NCBI GenBank assembly: GCA_018656865.1
Contig: JABHYO010000150.1
Coordinates: forward strand, 19,077 to 83,076
Reading direction: 5' to 3'
DNA: 64,000 nucleotides
Source: Gammaproteobacteria bacterium
GTDB lineage: Bacteria > Pseudomonadota > Gammaproteobacteria > Pseudomonadales > Azotimanducaceae
Shown here: positions 47,384 through 56,598 of the stretch, in pieces
How the letters are laid out: each line of letters begins with the position of its first letter
Numbering within the stretch: the stretch's first letter is position 1
Program-made: the position numbers and the translations under genes
Notes under the pieces: model-generated
Seen by the model: the letters and a program-made list of their open reading frames with translations, nothing else
Told to the model about the DNA's origin: nothing
Database searches by the model: none

Positions 47384-48826
47384 AGCATGCAACGCCAGAT
47401 CCAGCTCCCTGGCCGCCTTTACATCATCCAGACGCTTCACCGGCATAGTGTGTGGTGCGCCTGTCACCAATTCGTGGTTATTCTTTGCCTCTTCGAGGAT
47501 CGCCGACATTGCTTCAACGAACCCGTCTATTTCTTGCCGGCTCTCGGTCTCGGTAGGTTCGATCAGCAAGCACTCGGGAATGAGCAGAGGGAAGTAGGTT
47601 GTGGGTGAGTGATAGCCATAATCCAGTAAGCGTTTGGCAAAATCCATCGCCGTGACCCCGAGCTCCTTCGCTTCCCGAGCCAGTGTAACGATAAATTCGT
47701 GGGTCGCCCTGCGTTTCGGGTAGGCTAACTGAAACCCTGCTCTTTCCAGCTCCTTCGCCATGTAGTTGGCATTGAGGGTGGCGTATTCACCAACCCGGTG
47801 CATTCCATCCCTACCCAGAAGTCGCGCATAGACATAGGCTCGCAGCAATATGCCGGCATTTCCCATGAATGCCGAAAGATTACCAATGGAATCCGGAAGA
47901 TCCTGCCGGGTTAGCCAACGATAACCATTTTCACACTTACCGACTATCGGGGTTGGTACGAAAGGCAAAAGGCGTTCTCCTACACCGACGGGACCCGCGC
48001 CTGGCCCACCACCGCCATGCGGGGTAGCGAAGGTTTTGTGCAGATTCATGTGCAGTACATCGAAACCCATATCACCCGGTTTTACCTTACCCAGTATCGC
48101 GTTGAGATTGGCCCCATCGTAGTAGAGTAGACCACCCGCATCGTGAACGACCGCTGCAATCTCTTCGACTTGCCGCTCAAACACACCACAGGTGGACGGA
48201 TTGGTCATCATCAATCCTGCCGTCTGAGGCCCAACGGTTTCTTTCAACGCTGCGAGATCGACATCGCCATCGCTGGTGACCGCAATTTCCCGAACCTTGA
48301 ATCCACACATAACCGCTGTCGCTGGATTGGTACCATGGGCCGCACTCGGTACCAGAATTTCCATCCGGTCGTTATCACCTCGCTTCTCATGATAGGCACG
48401 AATCATAGCGACACCGGCAAATTCACCCTGAGCGCCTGCCATAGGTGTCAGTGACACCGCCTGCATGCCGGTCACGTCCTTTAGATATTCCTGCAGTTCA
48501 TAAAGACAGGCAAGAAAACCCTGGCTCTTCGACTCCGGCGCCCGCGGATGTCGGGCGAGAAATCCCGGCAAGCTGGCTGCACGATGCGCACCCCGAGGGT
48601 TGTATTTCATCGTGCACGAACCAAGCGGGTAGAACTCGCCGTCGATGGAAAAGTTCTTCCTCGAAAGGTTGGTATAGTGTCTGACGACCTGGAGTTCAGA
48701 AACCTCTGGCAGCCCCAGCCCGCTTTCTCTCAAATGTCCACTGGGTATGGTCGGTGGCGTATCGACAGTCCTTTCGTACTGGGCTGCTGCTGTGCGACCT
48801 TCACTGGAATAATCGTAAATCAGCAT
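47378..48826 (-). CDS. gcvPB: Glycine dehydrogenase (decarboxylating) subunit 2
   Basis: This is the PLP-binding half of the split P-protein of the glycine cleavage system, which decarboxylates glycine and passes the aminomethyl group to GcvH. The 482-residue subunit has the PLP lysine at 264 in [17 protein letters not shown], and [11 protein letters not shown] and TNPSTCGVF for cofactor binding. Its ATG overlaps the gcvPA stop (TAATG). Most studied gammaproteobacteria have one fused GcvP of about 950 residues; the split form is less usual there. Confidence 0.95.
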   Translation of the reverse strand: MLIYDYSSEGRTAAAQYERTVDTPPTIPSGHLRESGLGLPEVSELQVVRHYTNLSRKNFSIDGEFYPLGSCTMKYNPRGAHRAASLPGFLARHPRAPESKSQGFLACLYELQEYLKDVTGMQAVSLTPMAGAQGEFAGVAMIRAYHEKRGDNDRMEILVPSAAHGTNPATAVMCGFKVREIAVTSDGDVDLAALKETVGPQTAGLMMTNPSTCGVFERQVEEIAAVVHDAGGLLYYDGANLNAILGKVKPGDMGFDVLHMNLHKTFATPHGGGGPGAGPVGVGERLLPFVPTPIVGKCENGYRWLTRQDLPDSIGNLSAFMGNAGILLRAYVYARLLGRDGMHRVGEYATLNANYMAKELERAGFQLAYPKRRATHEFIVTLAREAKELGVTAMDFAKRLLDYGYHSPTTYFPLLIPECLLIEPTETESRQEIDGFVEAMSAILEEAKNNHELVTGAPHTMPVKRLDDVKAARELDLALHAS

Positions 48827-50178
48827 TAGCGCTGCCCCAATGCTGTTCCAAGGCTGGAGACATAATCATCAATGTCTGCTTCAGTCTTGGTTTCAGTGAC
48901 ATTCACCAAAATGCAATCCGCCATCCGTTCATCAATCAGCCCCAGATCATATCCACCAAGAACCCCGTCCGCCTCCATCGCCGTCAGAACATCGCAGGCG
49001 GCTCGCGGCAGACGAATCGCTGCTTCATGAAAAACCGGCCCTTCAAAGACCCTCGATACACCCTTCAGATCAGCTACTCCCGCCAGCAGACGCTGCAACC
49101 CCTGATGCGACTGAATCGCTACTGAACGCAGGCCATCGTTGCCCATCAGGCTGAGATAGATCGTGGCGGCGGTTACCAACAGACCCTGATTGGTACAGAT
49201 ATTGGATGTCGCCTTACCTCGCCTGATATGTTGCTCTCTGGCCTGAAGGGTCAACGCGAATCCTGTTCGTCCGTCCAGGTCAGTAGTACGACCAATGATT
49301 CTGCCAGGCATCTGACGGACGATCGGTTTGCTGCAGCACATAATTCCCAGGTACGGTCCGCCAGATGAAAGCGGTATCCCCAGAGGCTGACCCTCTGCAA
49401 CGGCAATATCAGCGCCAGATTCTCCCCAGGCGCCGGGTGGCTTCAACAACGCCACGGCCGTCGGATTAACAACCCCGATAACAAGCGCACCCGCTTCATG
49501 TGCGCTGTCGGTAAGAGTATCGATATCCGGTAACCCACCGAAAAAATTAGGATAGGAAATCACAATAGCGGTCGCATCCACCAGGTCACAATCAGTGATC
49601 ACCAAACCGGTACTCGAATCATATGGCAGGATTTCGAGTTCAATTCTCTGGCTCCCGACAATCGCCCGACAGGCATCGACGTAGGCAGGATTAATATCAC
49701 CAGCGACAAGTACCTTTCGCGACTTAACTTTCTTGTTGGCGCGGACAGCCATCAGAATAGCTTCAGCCATCGCCGATGCTCCGTCATAGACAGAAGCATT
49801 GGCTACATCCATCTGCATCAGCCGTGTAATCATGGTCTGGAATTCGTAGATTAGCTGTAATGTTCCCTGACTCGCCTCAGCCTGGTACGGCGTGTAGGCC
49901 GTCATAAATTCGCCGCGGCTGACAAGATCCCAGACGGCTGCGGGAATGTGATGCTCGTAAGCTCCTGCACCCAGGAAGGACAATCTAACTTCGTCTTGCC
50001 TCGCACGTTCGCTCATCAGACGCATCAGCTTCATTTCGCTAATGCCAGAGGGCGTTTCATTCAGTTCCCCGGACCTCAGGGAGGAAGGAATCTCATCGAA
50101 TAGCGACTCAATGGAGCCGACGCCGATCGATGCCAGCATGACCCTTTCATCATCAGAGGTGTGAGGAACGAAGGGCAT
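48826..50178 (-). CDS. gcvPA: Glycine dehydrogenase (decarboxylating) subunit 1
   Basis: This is the N-terminal-half subunit of the split P-protein. The 450 residues begin [20 protein letters not shown], typical of GcvPA, with [18 protein letters not shown] and [22 protein letters not shown]. It pairs with GcvPB to form the active alpha2beta2 enzyme. Start and stop are coupled to gcvH (TGATG) and gcvPB (TAATG), fitting tight stoichiometric expression. Confidence 0.95.
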   Translation of the reverse strand: MPFVPHTSDDERVMLASIGVGSIESLFDEIPSSLRSGELNETPSGISEMKLMRLMSERARQDEVRLSFLGAGAYEHHIPAAVWDLVSRGEFMTAYTPYQAEASQGTLQLIYEFQTMITRLMQMDVANASVYDGASAMAEAILMAVRANKKVKSRKVLVAGDINPAYVDACRAIVGSQRIELEILPYDSSTGLVITDCDLVDATAIVISYPNFFGGLPDIDTLTDSAHEAGALVIGVVNPTAVALLKPPGAWGESGADIAVAEGQPLGIPLSSGGPYLGIMCCSKPIVRQMPGRIIGRTTDLDGRTGFALTLQAREQHIRRGKATSNICTNQGLLVTAATIYLSLMGNDGLRSVAIQSHQGLQRLLAGVADLKGVSRVFEGPVFHEAAIRLPRAACDVLTAMEADGVLGGYDLGLIDERMADCILVNVTETKTEADIDDYVSSLGTALGQR

Positions 50179-50570
50179 CAGTGTTCTTCGCTTTCGCAGA
50201 CCTGCCTGTACCCCTCAGCACTAAGCAGATCTTCAAGCTCTGCTGGATTATCAGCGCTCAATTTAAAAAACCAGCCATCCACATAGGCTGAGTCATTGAC
50301 GAGTTCGGGCTCATCTTCAAGCGCCACATTCACCTCGACTACACTGCCACTTACCGGCGCAAAGATGTCAGATGCGGCTTTGACGGATTCAACGACTGCC
50401 GCTTCATCCCCTGCGGCAAAGGTTGCACCAACTTCGGGTAATTCAACATAAACCACATCGCCAAGCGCATCCTGGGCATGGTCGGATATACCGACAACGA
50501 CCACTTCACCGTCAAGCTTCGCCCACTCATGGGTCGCGAGATACCTGAACTCAGTGGGAAACTCCGCCAT
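50178..50570 (-). CDS. gcvH: Glycine cleavage system H protein
   Basis: GcvH carries the aminomethyl group on a lipoyl arm between the P, T and L proteins. The 130-residue protein has the lipoylation lysine at 64 in ESVKAASD, with the usual [32 protein letters not shown] fold region. Length and motif are standard. It sits between gcvT and gcvPA; the L protein (lpd) is not in the window and is presumably shared with other dehydrogenases. Confidence 0.96.
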   Translation of the reverse strand: MAEFPTEFRYLATHEWAKLDGEVVVVGISDHAQDALGDVVYVELPEVGATFAAGDEAAVVESVKAASDIFAPVSGSVVEVNVALEDEPELVNDSAYVDGWFFKLSADNPAELEDLLSAEGYRQVCESEEH

Positions 50571-50589
50571 TTTGATTTCTCCGTAACAA

Positions 50590-51675
50590 TTAGTTCAATG
50601 GTTTGTAGGTTGGTTTGCCATTTCTCACAAACGGTGGCGTGACACAGTCTACAGCCTGCATCCTGCCTCTTATTTCAACAGCCATATCTGACGAGACCTG
50701 GCTAACCCTGGCAAGGGCGATACCCATCTGCAGTGTCGGCGAGTATGCACCGGATGTAATTTCGCCAACCGCCTCACCCTGACTGAACACAGGATAGTGT
50801 GCACGAAGAACGCCTTTACCTCTCATCACCAAACCAACAAGTTCAGCATAACTGCCCCTGGCTTCCAGTTCACGCAATGCATCAGCACCAATAAAATCGC
50901 GTCCTTCCAGAAATACCGTTGATGCCATGTTGGACTCAAGCGGTGTAACCGACTCATCCATGTCGCTACCGTAAAGGTTCATGCCAGCTTCAAGACGAAG
51001 CGTATCTCGCGCACCAAGACCAATCGGACTGACACCAGCCTCCAGTAAGGCATCCCAGAACGCTACCACATCATTTTCGGGTAAAAGAATCTCGAGCCCT
51101 TTTTCTCCGGTATATCCGGTCCTGGCAATAAACCAGTTGTCGCTCCAGCAACCCTGAAACAGCTTTAGGGACTCAATATCTTTCGACTGGCAGGACGTCG
51201 CGACAGATTTCACATGATCAATGGCATTGGGTCCCTGAACGGCGAGAATAGCCAGATCTTCACGCTCAACAATCTGTATAGCAAACGCTGAGGCAACTTC
51301 GTTCAACCAGGCAAGATCCTTATCCCTGGTCGCGCAATTTACAACCGCAAGGCAGGGATTGCCCGTGGCATAAACAATGAGATCATCAATTACACCACCG
51401 CTCGCATTCAACATGGCCGAATACATCGCCTGACCAGGTAGTTTTACCCGCTTGATGTCGTTGGCAAGCAGTCTTTCGAGATACTCGGTGACTCTGTCTC
51501 CATGAAATTCAACGACGGTCATATGTGAAACATCGAAGACACCGGCATTTCCGCGCACAGCGTGATGTTCCTCTATCTGCGAGCCATAGTGGATCGGCAT
51601 ATCCCAGCCTCCGAAGTCGACGATCTTGGCGCCGAGACCCTCATGGCGGTGAAACAACGGTGTACGTTTACCCAT
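50590..51675 (-). CDS. gcvT: Glycine cleavage system T protein (aminomethyltransferase)
   Basis: GcvT moves the methylene group from GcvH to tetrahydrofolate and releases ammonia. The ATG at 51675 begins [13 protein letters not shown] and gives 361 residues, close to E. coli GcvT (364). Folate-binding features are [29 protein letters not shown] and [23 protein letters not shown]. It is the first gene of a gcvT-gcvH-gcvPA-gcvPB operon. The 65-base upstream gap is too short for, and shows no sign of, a glycine riboswitch. Confidence 0.95.
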   Translation of the reverse strand: MGKRTPLFHRHEGLGAKIVDFGGWDMPIHYGSQIEEHHAVRGNAGVFDVSHMTVVEFHGDRVTEYLERLLANDIKRVKLPGQAMYSAMLNASGGVIDDLIVYATGNPCLAVVNCATRDKDLAWLNEVASAFAIQIVEREDLAILAVQGPNAIDHVKSVATSCQSKDIESLKLFQGCWSDNWFIARTGYTGEKGLEILLPENDVVAFWDALLEAGVSPIGLGARDTLRLEAGMNLYGSDMDESVTPLESNMASTVFLEGRDFIGADALRELEARGSYAELVGLVMRGKGVLRAHYPVFSQGEAVGEITSGAYSPTLQMGIALARVSQVSSDMAVEIRGRMQAVDCVTPPFVRNGKPTYKPLN

Positions 51676-51740
51676 TGACGATTCAATGCATGACGAAAGC
51701 GCGCATTCTACTAGTGTCCCCACCCCCATGTAACCGGAAA

Positions 51741-52847
51741 TTAGCCTGATGCGGCGCCGATCATGATTTGTTTCAACCTGGCACTGCTATCAAAAAAACG
51801 CAATCCCTGACTCCTAAGAACACCGACTATGAGTTCATTCGAAGTAAACAATCTGTGGAAACCTTCCATCGCAAAAGCAGTCAGATAGTTTTCTCGCATT
51901 CTCTTCTTTTGATACCGCTTCAGCACACCAAGACTGCCAGGCGACCTGCCTTCGACCCTGCCGGCAATCAGCTCAGCCACCAGCGTTCTCCCGTCAGCAA
52001 AACCAAGGTTGGCACCCTGGCCTGCAAGGGGATGAATCGCATGGGCAGCATCTCCCATCAAGGCGACGCCCTCAGTGACATACTGCAGAGCATGCTGCTG
52101 GCGAAGGGGAAATCCTGACCTTGGACCAACTTCCCTGATCTCTCCCATTTCGCCCTCCGAGGCCTCATAGAGCGAACTGAGAAAGGCTTCGTCTTCCAGT
52201 TCCGCCAATGAATCGAAGCAGGACCAGACAACCGCAACCCGGTGTGGATCGGAAAGTGGCAGCATAGCCAGCGGTCCCTTTTCCAGAAACCACTGCCGGG
52301 CACATTGCCCATGGGGCTCGGCTGTTTCTGCCAAACAAACCGTCGCTGTTTGATCATAGGAAAAACCAATCTTCCGCAGCCCCAACTTCTCGCGAATTTG
52401 TGAATGGGCACCGTCGGCTCCCACCAGAAGTGACGACCTACCCGGCGCCACATCAGCGTCTGACTGCCAATGTACGGAAACATTCTCACAATCGTCACTG
52501 CGGGCTACCAGTGCCCCCAGGAGCGCTGTTTGATCGACGACGTACCCCAACTGTGCCAACCCACTTTCACTTGCCGAAAAATGGATCACCCCGGTACCGT
52601 TTCCGTCGACGACGGACATCGAATCATAGGGTGCGCGAAACTCCGGTTCTATCTCCTGCCAGACTCCCTCACTATCGAGAAAATCCTGAGAGGCTGGATT
52701 AATAGCCAGCACGTTCGAAGAAAGCTGATCCGTCGCTTCCGGTCGGGATTTCCGATCAAAGACTTCAACCGTAAATCCCTGTCGACCAGCAGCCAGCGCA
52801 AAAGACAACCCAACAAAGCCAGCGCCAACCACAGTAATATCACTCAA
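51741..52847 (-). CDS. UbiH/UbiI-family FAD monooxygenase
   Basis: The 368-residue flavoprotein belongs to the UbiH/UbiF/UbiI/Coq6 hydroxylases of ubiquinone synthesis. It has the N-terminal dinucleotide motif DITVVGAGFVGLSFALAAG, the DG motif LLVGADGAHSQIREKLG, and the FAD-ribityl GD motif ALMGDAAHAIHPLAGQGANLGFAD. Relatives usually have two paralogues here (ubiH and ubiI after pepP); only one is present, so its ring-position specificity cannot be assigned. At 368 residues it is a little short for the family (about 390-400). Its stop lies 65 bases before gcvT. Confidence 0.85.
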   Translation of the reverse strand: MSDITVVGAGFVGLSFALAAGRQGFTVEVFDRKSRPEATDQLSSNVLAINPASQDFLDSEGVWQEIEPEFRAPYDSMSVVDGNGTGVIHFSASESGLAQLGYVVDQTALLGALVARSDDCENVSVHWQSDADVAPGRSSLLVGADGAHSQIREKLGLRKIGFSYDQTATVCLAETAEPHGQCARQWFLEKGPLAMLPLSDPHRVAVVWSCFDSLAELEDEAFLSSLYEASEGEMGEIREVGPRSGFPLRQQHALQYVTEGVALMGDAAHAIHPLAGQGANLGFADGRTLVAELIAGRVEGRSPGSLGVLKRYQKKRMRENYLTAFAMEGFHRLFTSNELIVGVLRSQGLRFFDSSARLKQIMIGAASG

Positions 52848-54187
52848 TGGCCGCCTCCACCCATTAGTGCTTCGATTTCACCGATAGCTTTGGGTACAGC
52901 TGCTGTCAGTACCTCATTGCCCGTTCGGGTAACGAGAATATCGTCCTCAATCCGGATACCAATCCCCCGATAGTCTGCTGGTACGTCGTCCTGATCGACA
53001 CCAAAATAGATGCCAGGCTCGATGGTCGTCACCATACCTTCCTCAAACACGCGCCACTGCCCGTTTACCCGATAGTCACCCACATCGTGAACGTCCAGGC
53101 CAAGCCAGTGCCCGGTTTTGTGGGGACAGTAAGGCAGATAGGCTTCTGACTTGAGAAGATTGTCAATGTCACCTTTGAGAATTCCCAGATCAACAAGGCC
53201 TAGCGTCACTTCCCGTATGGCAGCATCATGAGGTTCATTCCAGGTGTTGCCGGGTTTGACCGCGTCAATGGCAGCCTGCTGAGCCTTGAGAACAACTTCA
53301 TATACGGCCACCTGAGCTTTCGTAAACCTTCCACTTACCGGAAAAGTTCGGGTCAGATCGCAAGCATAGTTTTCATATTCACCGCCTGCATCAACCAGCA
53401 CCAGATCGCCGTCGCACAGAACATCGTCGTTGCAGATATAGTGGAACGTGCAGGCATTCTTACCGCCCCCGACGATCGCGGGATAGGCTGGCCAGCGCGC
53501 ACCCGCCATAACGAACTCATGATAGAGCTCTGCTTCGAGCTCATACTCCAGCATACCGGGCTCTACGTTCTTGAGAATCCTGATGTGTCCTCTTACCGTC
53601 GCTTCTGCCGCTCGACGCATCAGTTCTATTTCTGCCGCGCTCTTAAACAGCCTCAATTCATGAAGATACTGTTCCAGCTGGATGAACTCACCCGGCGGTT
53701 CCGTACCAGGCTGACCGTTCGATCGAATCATCCTGACCCAGTCGATCACCTGGCTGTCAAAATCCCTATCAGCTCCCATCGCATAGTAAAGATGGGACCT
53801 GCCTTCGATCAGCCCGGGAAGAATGTCATCGATATCGGTAATGGGGAACGCATCATCCATGCCGTATAGCTGCATTGCCCGTTCCGGCCCGGTGACATCA
53901 CCATGCCATTGTTCATGCTGGTCGTCCCGTTCCCTGCAAAAAAGAATAGCCTCACCATGCTCACGACCTGGTACCAGAACGAATACAGCATCTGGTTCAT
54001 CGAACCCCGTAAGATAGTGAAAATCGCTATCCTGCCTAAATCTGAACTCCACATCACTGTTTCGAAACCGGGCAAGAGCACCAGGCAGGATGGCAATGCT
54101 GTCATCTTCCATAAGCGCCATCAACTCTCGCCGGCGCCGAACAAATTCCGTCAGACCTATCTTTTTACGGGCACGCTTTTTCGCCAT
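52844..54187 (-). CDS. pepP: Xaa-Pro aminopeptidase
   Basis: PepP removes N-terminal residues preceding proline. The ATG at 54187 begins MAKKRARKKIGLTEFVRRRREL and gives 447 residues (441 in E. coli). The pita-bread metallopeptidase domain is C-terminal, with VDAGGEYENYACDLTRTFPVSGRF (metal Asp), HKTGHWLGLDVHD, and EGMVTTIEPGIYFG. The N-terminal domain shows the family FRFRQDSDFHYLTGF. It follows ygfB by one base and overlaps the ubi hydroxylase by 4, so ygfB-pepP-ubi form one operon. Confidence 0.96.
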   Translation of the reverse strand: MAKKRARKKIGLTEFVRRRRELMALMEDDSIAILPGALARFRNSDVEFRFRQDSDFHYLTGFDEPDAVFVLVPGREHGEAILFCRERDDQHEQWHGDVTGPERAMQLYGMDDAFPITDIDDILPGLIEGRSHLYYAMGADRDFDSQVIDWVRMIRSNGQPGTEPPGEFIQLEQYLHELRLFKSAAEIELMRRAAEATVRGHIRILKNVEPGMLEYELEAELYHEFVMAGARWPAYPAIVGGGKNACTFHYICNDDVLCDGDLVLVDAGGEYENYACDLTRTFPVSGRFTKAQVAVYEVVLKAQQAAIDAVKPGNTWNEPHDAAIREVTLGLVDLGILKGDIDNLLKSEAYLPYCPHKTGHWLGLDVHDVGDYRVNGQWRVFEEGMVTTIEPGIYFGVDQDDVPADYRGIGIRIEDDILVTRTGNEVLTAAVPKAIGEIEALMGGGGH

Positions 54188-54188
54188 C

Positions 54189-54722
54189 TCAGCGGTTACG
54201 GCCGGAAGCGGAGTCTTTTTCAGAGAAGACGAGCAGAACCCCCACACGCACAAACTCCTCTATCTCTGCCAGGTCTTCCTCATTTTCTTCACCTTCCGAA
54301 ATATGGTCTGTCATTGCAGCAACGCGACCGAGGTCGCCAAGGATCTCGCCGACGTCTTCTCCAGCCAGGTCAATTCGCCTACCGGACTCGCCAAGGCCTG
54401 AAAGAAACCCGCTGCACCACAATGCCAGCGATTTCACTCTCTCATGGATAGGCTGGCTATCCTCCGGCATCATCAAACGAAATCCGAAGTCAGCATATTC
54501 ATCAAGACTCTCTAATGTACCTGTGTAAGCACTCTCTAGTCGCTTGAATAGCTCAGCCGGAACGTCGCCGCCCAGCCAGTCGCTGTACAGGGCTTCTCTC
54601 TGAACCCGCTGGCCCTCTTTCGCTCCGCAGGCATAGCCAACCAAAAGACCGTGCAATTCCGAAGCATGCAGATCTATCCCGTGAGCGTTAAGTTCATTCT
54701 GAAAGTTGGAGTAAGTAGACAT
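54189..54722 (-). CDS. ygfB: UPF0149/YgfB family protein
   Basis: YgfB-family proteins are small, acidic and all-helical; in P. aeruginosa YgfB has been linked to beta-lactam resistance through regulation of the ampDh3 amidase. The 177 residues include the conserved ASELHGLLVGYACG, WCSGFLSGLG and DLAEIEEFVRVGVLL blocks. It is the first gene of the ygfB-pepP-ubi operon, divergent from the zapA cluster across a 215-base region holding a dispersed repeat. An in-frame start at 54722 is supported by the family N-terminus. Confidence 0.9.
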   Translation of the reverse strand: MSTYSNFQNELNAHGIDLHASELHGLLVGYACGAKEGQRVQREALYSDWLGGDVPAELFKRLESAYTGTLESLDEYADFGFRLMMPEDSQPIHERVKSLALWCSGFLSGLGESGRRIDLAGEDVGEILGDLGRVAAMTDHISEGEENEEDLAEIEEFVRVGVLLVFSEKDSASGRNR

Positions 54723-54738
54723 ATCGATACTAATTATA

Positions 54739-54794
54739 AGGGAGACGCTGATTAATTATGCGCAACTCTGGCTTACAGAGCAGCCCTTGACAAG
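54739..54794 (+). repeat. Dispersed intergenic repeat, copy B
   Basis: This copy begins AGGGAGACGCTGATTAATTA and matches the copy at 12489 over its first 32 bases at 27 positions. It lies between the divergent ygfB and the ZapB-like gene. Its sequence recalls ends of mobile elements, but no transposase is present. Confidence 0.5.
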
Positions 54795-54937
54795 TGCCAC
54801 GGCCATTGACTGCGGACTACGTTTTGCAGAACACACCTAAGGAACACACAAAATTAACCAGTGGCTCGCTTAAACTCAGCTTGAACAACGGGTTTCACCC
54901 GCTTTATAGTGAACATCCAGCAGGATTGAGAGGTGAC

Positions 54938-55135
54938 GTGGATCTCACGACGCTCGAAAAAAGAATAGACGAACTGATTGCGCTCTGTGATGAACTCGAA
55001 CGCAAGCATGTGAACATGGATGCAGAACAGGAAAAGTGGCTGCAGGAACGCACTCGGCTACTCGAAAAGAACGAACTCGCCAAGTCTAAGATAGAGGCCA
55101 TGATTATGCGCCTAAAATCTCTCGAGCAGGACTAG
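54938..55135 (+). CDS. Small coiled-coil protein, TIGR02449 (ZapB-like)
   Basis: The 65-residue product is mostly one coiled coil (heptads across DLTTLEKRIDELIALCDELERK and onward). It matches the TIGR02449 family encoded next to zapA in many gammaproteobacteria, thought to be a cell-division factor comparable to ZapB. The start is GTG at 54938, preceded by GAGAGG; the open frame extends upstream to 54794, but those residues are not coiled-coil and are unlike the family. It ends 13 bases before zapA. Confidence 0.82.
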   Translation: MDLTTLEKRIDELIALCDELERKHVNMDAEQEKWLQERTRLLEKNELAKSKIEAMIMRLKSLEQD

Positions 55136-55148
55136 GGAGTCCTCAACC

Positions 55149-55484
55149 ATGACTGATTCAAAGACCGTCACCGTTTCCATACTGGACAAGAACTACCAGG
55201 TCAGTTGTCAAGCTAATGAAGTGGCTTCCCTGCAAAAATCAGCCAGTTTTCTCGATGAAAAGATGCGGCAGATGAAAGAGAACTCTAATGTATTTGGACT
55301 GGATCGTCTGGCGGTAATGGCAGCCCTTAACCTGACCAACGATCTGTTGGCGCAGTCCGAGAAGGCGAGCGAACTGGATTCAAAACAGACCCAGGTCGCA
55401 GATCGACTCAATGATCAGAATACCGGTATTGCAAATCTTGCTGAGAAAGTAGATTCAGCATTGGGTCGACTAAAAGGTCAGTAA
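55149..55484 (+). CDS. zapA: Cell division protein ZapA
   Basis: ZapA crosslinks FtsZ protofilaments in the Z-ring. The 111-residue protein has the N-terminal globular domain, VSILDKNYQVSC with the EVASLQKSASFLDEKM segment, followed by a C-terminal coiled coil. The length is near E. coli ZapA (109). It is co-directional with the ZapB-like gene and followed by 6S RNA and fau, the classic gammaproteobacterial arrangement. Confidence 0.93.
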   Translation: MTDSKTVTVSILDKNYQVSCQANEVASLQKSASFLDEKMRQMKENSNVFGLDRLAVMAALNLTNDLLAQSEKASELDSKQTQVADRLNDQNTGIANLAEKVDSALGRLKGQ

Positions 55485-55511
55485 GACCTCCAGAAAACAG
55501 TTCCACTGAGC

Positions 55512-55517
55512 TATAAT
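55512..55517 (+). promoter_or_regulatory. -10 box of the 6S RNA promoter
   Basis: TATAAT lies 8 bases before the inferred 5' end of 6S RNA. It is 28 bases past the zapA stop, so the RNA probably has its own promoter as well as possible readthrough. Confidence 0.6.
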
Positions 55518-55524
55518 TTCACAT

Positions 55525-55731
55525 GTTCCCTGGGTTGTTTGCCAGTCGATATGTCCTCGACCCTTTATGCGACACCCAGGAGGTCTTTTTTCATGGGCCA
55601 TGTGCATGTCCGCACCCGGTATACCGTAACCCGGTACGCTGGCCAGTCGGAAAGCCTAAGGCCATAAGGAGACCACCGCCTTGAACCGCTGGGTTCAAGG
55701 GCCTATCCGTACAGCGGCAACTTGGGGAACT
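55525..55731 (+). ncRNA. ssrS: 6S RNA
   Basis: 6S RNA mimics an open promoter and sequesters sigma-70 RNA polymerase in stationary phase. The ends pair (TTCCCTGGG... with ...CTTGGGGAA), the 5' half has TTGTTTGCCAGTCGATATGTCC, and the 3' half has the diagnostic GCCTTGAACC-gct-GGGTTCAAGGGC. The location between zapA and fau is the conserved one. At about 207 bases it is longer than E. coli 6S (about 183). The extra length is in the upper arm, where CCCGGTATACCGTAACCCGG could form additional helices. Confidence 0.93.
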
Positions 55732-55740
55732 TAATTTCCG

Positions 55741-56319
55741 ATGAATCAGCTCCGCCGACAACTTCAATCACTGAGGCAGTCATTGCCGGCTGCCGACCGC
55801 ACGCAAAAATCACTCGAGATTACACGGAACCTGGCCCGTTACCTGCCTTATCAACGAGCAATTCGCATTGCTGCCTACATGTCTTTCGCTGAGGAAGTAT
55901 CCACGGAAACTGCTATTGATATGGCCGTTGCAGCAGAAAAAACGGTTTATCTGCCGGTAATCAACAACGCCCGCTGGCGAACATCTCCGCTCTTATTCGA
56001 AACTTACGTTCCCGGAGAAACACCTCTCAGGACCAACCGATACAGTATCCCTGAGCCGGTTTGCCGCATCGGAACCGCCCGCCAAGCCCGTGAGATGGAT
56101 CTGATCCTGGTACCGTTGGTAGGATTCAATAACCGCTGCGACCGAATCGGCATGGGTGCCGGTTACTATGATCGTAGCCTGGCAAAACCTGGATACCGTA
56201 GTACGCGGCTCGTTGGCCTGGCTTTCGCCTGTCAGCAGGCTGAGTTCGAGCCGGCGGCACACGATATTCCCATGCATGCCATCATTACGGAGGAAGGCAT
56301 CATTACCCGCAAACCCTGA
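55741..56319 (+). CDS. fau: 5-formyltetrahydrofolate cyclo-ligase
   Basis: Fau (YgfA) converts 5-formyltetrahydrofolate to 5,10-methenyltetrahydrofolate using ATP. The 192-residue protein has a basic N-terminal segment (MNQLRRQLQSLRQSL) and the C-terminal signature DLILVPLVGFNNRCDRIGMGAGYYDRSL. It follows 6S RNA by about 9 bases, so it is probably expressed from the 6S transcript as in E. coli. The folate link with the nearby glycine cleavage genes is suggestive but may be coincidental. Confidence 0.94.
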   Translation: MNQLRRQLQSLRQSLPAADRTQKSLEITRNLARYLPYQRAIRIAAYMSFAEEVSTETAIDMAVAAEKTVYLPVINNARWRTSPLLFETYVPGETPLRTNRYSIPEPVCRIGTARQAREMDLILVPLVGFNNRCDRIGMGAGYYDRSLAKPGYRSTRLVGLAFACQQAEFEPAAHDIPMHAIITEEGIITRKP

Positions 56320-56385
56320 CGAGTTATTCACAGTGGTAACAAGTAAATGCTCACTCGTCTCTAAACTACCACCACTAGTACCCGG

Positions 56386-56419
56386 GCGCGCACCAGAGCG
56401 GTGCGAACGGTGTGCGCGC
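56386..56419 (+). terminator. Possible terminator hairpin after fau
   Basis: GCGCGCAC (56386-56393) pairs perfectly with GTGCGCGC (56412-56419). An alternative inner hairpin, GCACC-agagc-GGTGC, uses part of the same arm, so the two folds are mutually exclusive. No U-run follows directly. The 279-base gap from fau to def also holds a small open frame. Confidence 0.4.
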
Positions 56420-56483
56420 TGCTTGATTATTTCGCTGAACCTCTATATCTTTTCTGCCCGATTCGGGATTGTGTCTACAACCC

Positions 56484-56573
56484 ATGAAGAAAAAGCCTGA
56501 TCTGATGCTTATCCTCTTTCTCCTTTTTGGAGTAGGCGTTGTAGTCAGCGCAGCGGGTCAGGTATTGTTTTAG
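56484..56573 (+). CDS. Candidate 29-residue single-pass membrane peptide
   Basis: The frame encodes a 29-residue peptide starting MKKKPDLMLILFLLFGVGVV and ending AAGQVLF. A lysine-rich start is followed by about 17 hydrophobic residues, the classic layout of a small inner-membrane peptide with a cytoplasmic N-terminus. The Shine-Dalgarno sequence is weak. I have the impression that short peptides starting MKK-PDL-LI occur in other gammaproteobacteria, but cannot confirm it. It lies between fau and def with no overlap. No function can be assigned. Confidence 0.5.
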   Translation: MKKKPDLMLILFLLFGVGVVVSAAGQVLF

Positions 56574-56598
56574 TGTCCACCCGGACACGGTTTCATAT

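Noticed and set aside
51676..51740. Glycine riboswitch upstream of gcvT
   Set aside because: Only 65 bases separate gcvT from the ubi hydroxylase stop, and no riboswitch core is seen.
54794..54937. Upstream extension of the ZapB-like gene
   Set aside because: The frame is open, but its residues are not coiled-coil, overlap a dispersed repeat and resemble nothing. The GTG at 54938 has a Shine-Dalgarno sequence and fits the 65-residue family.
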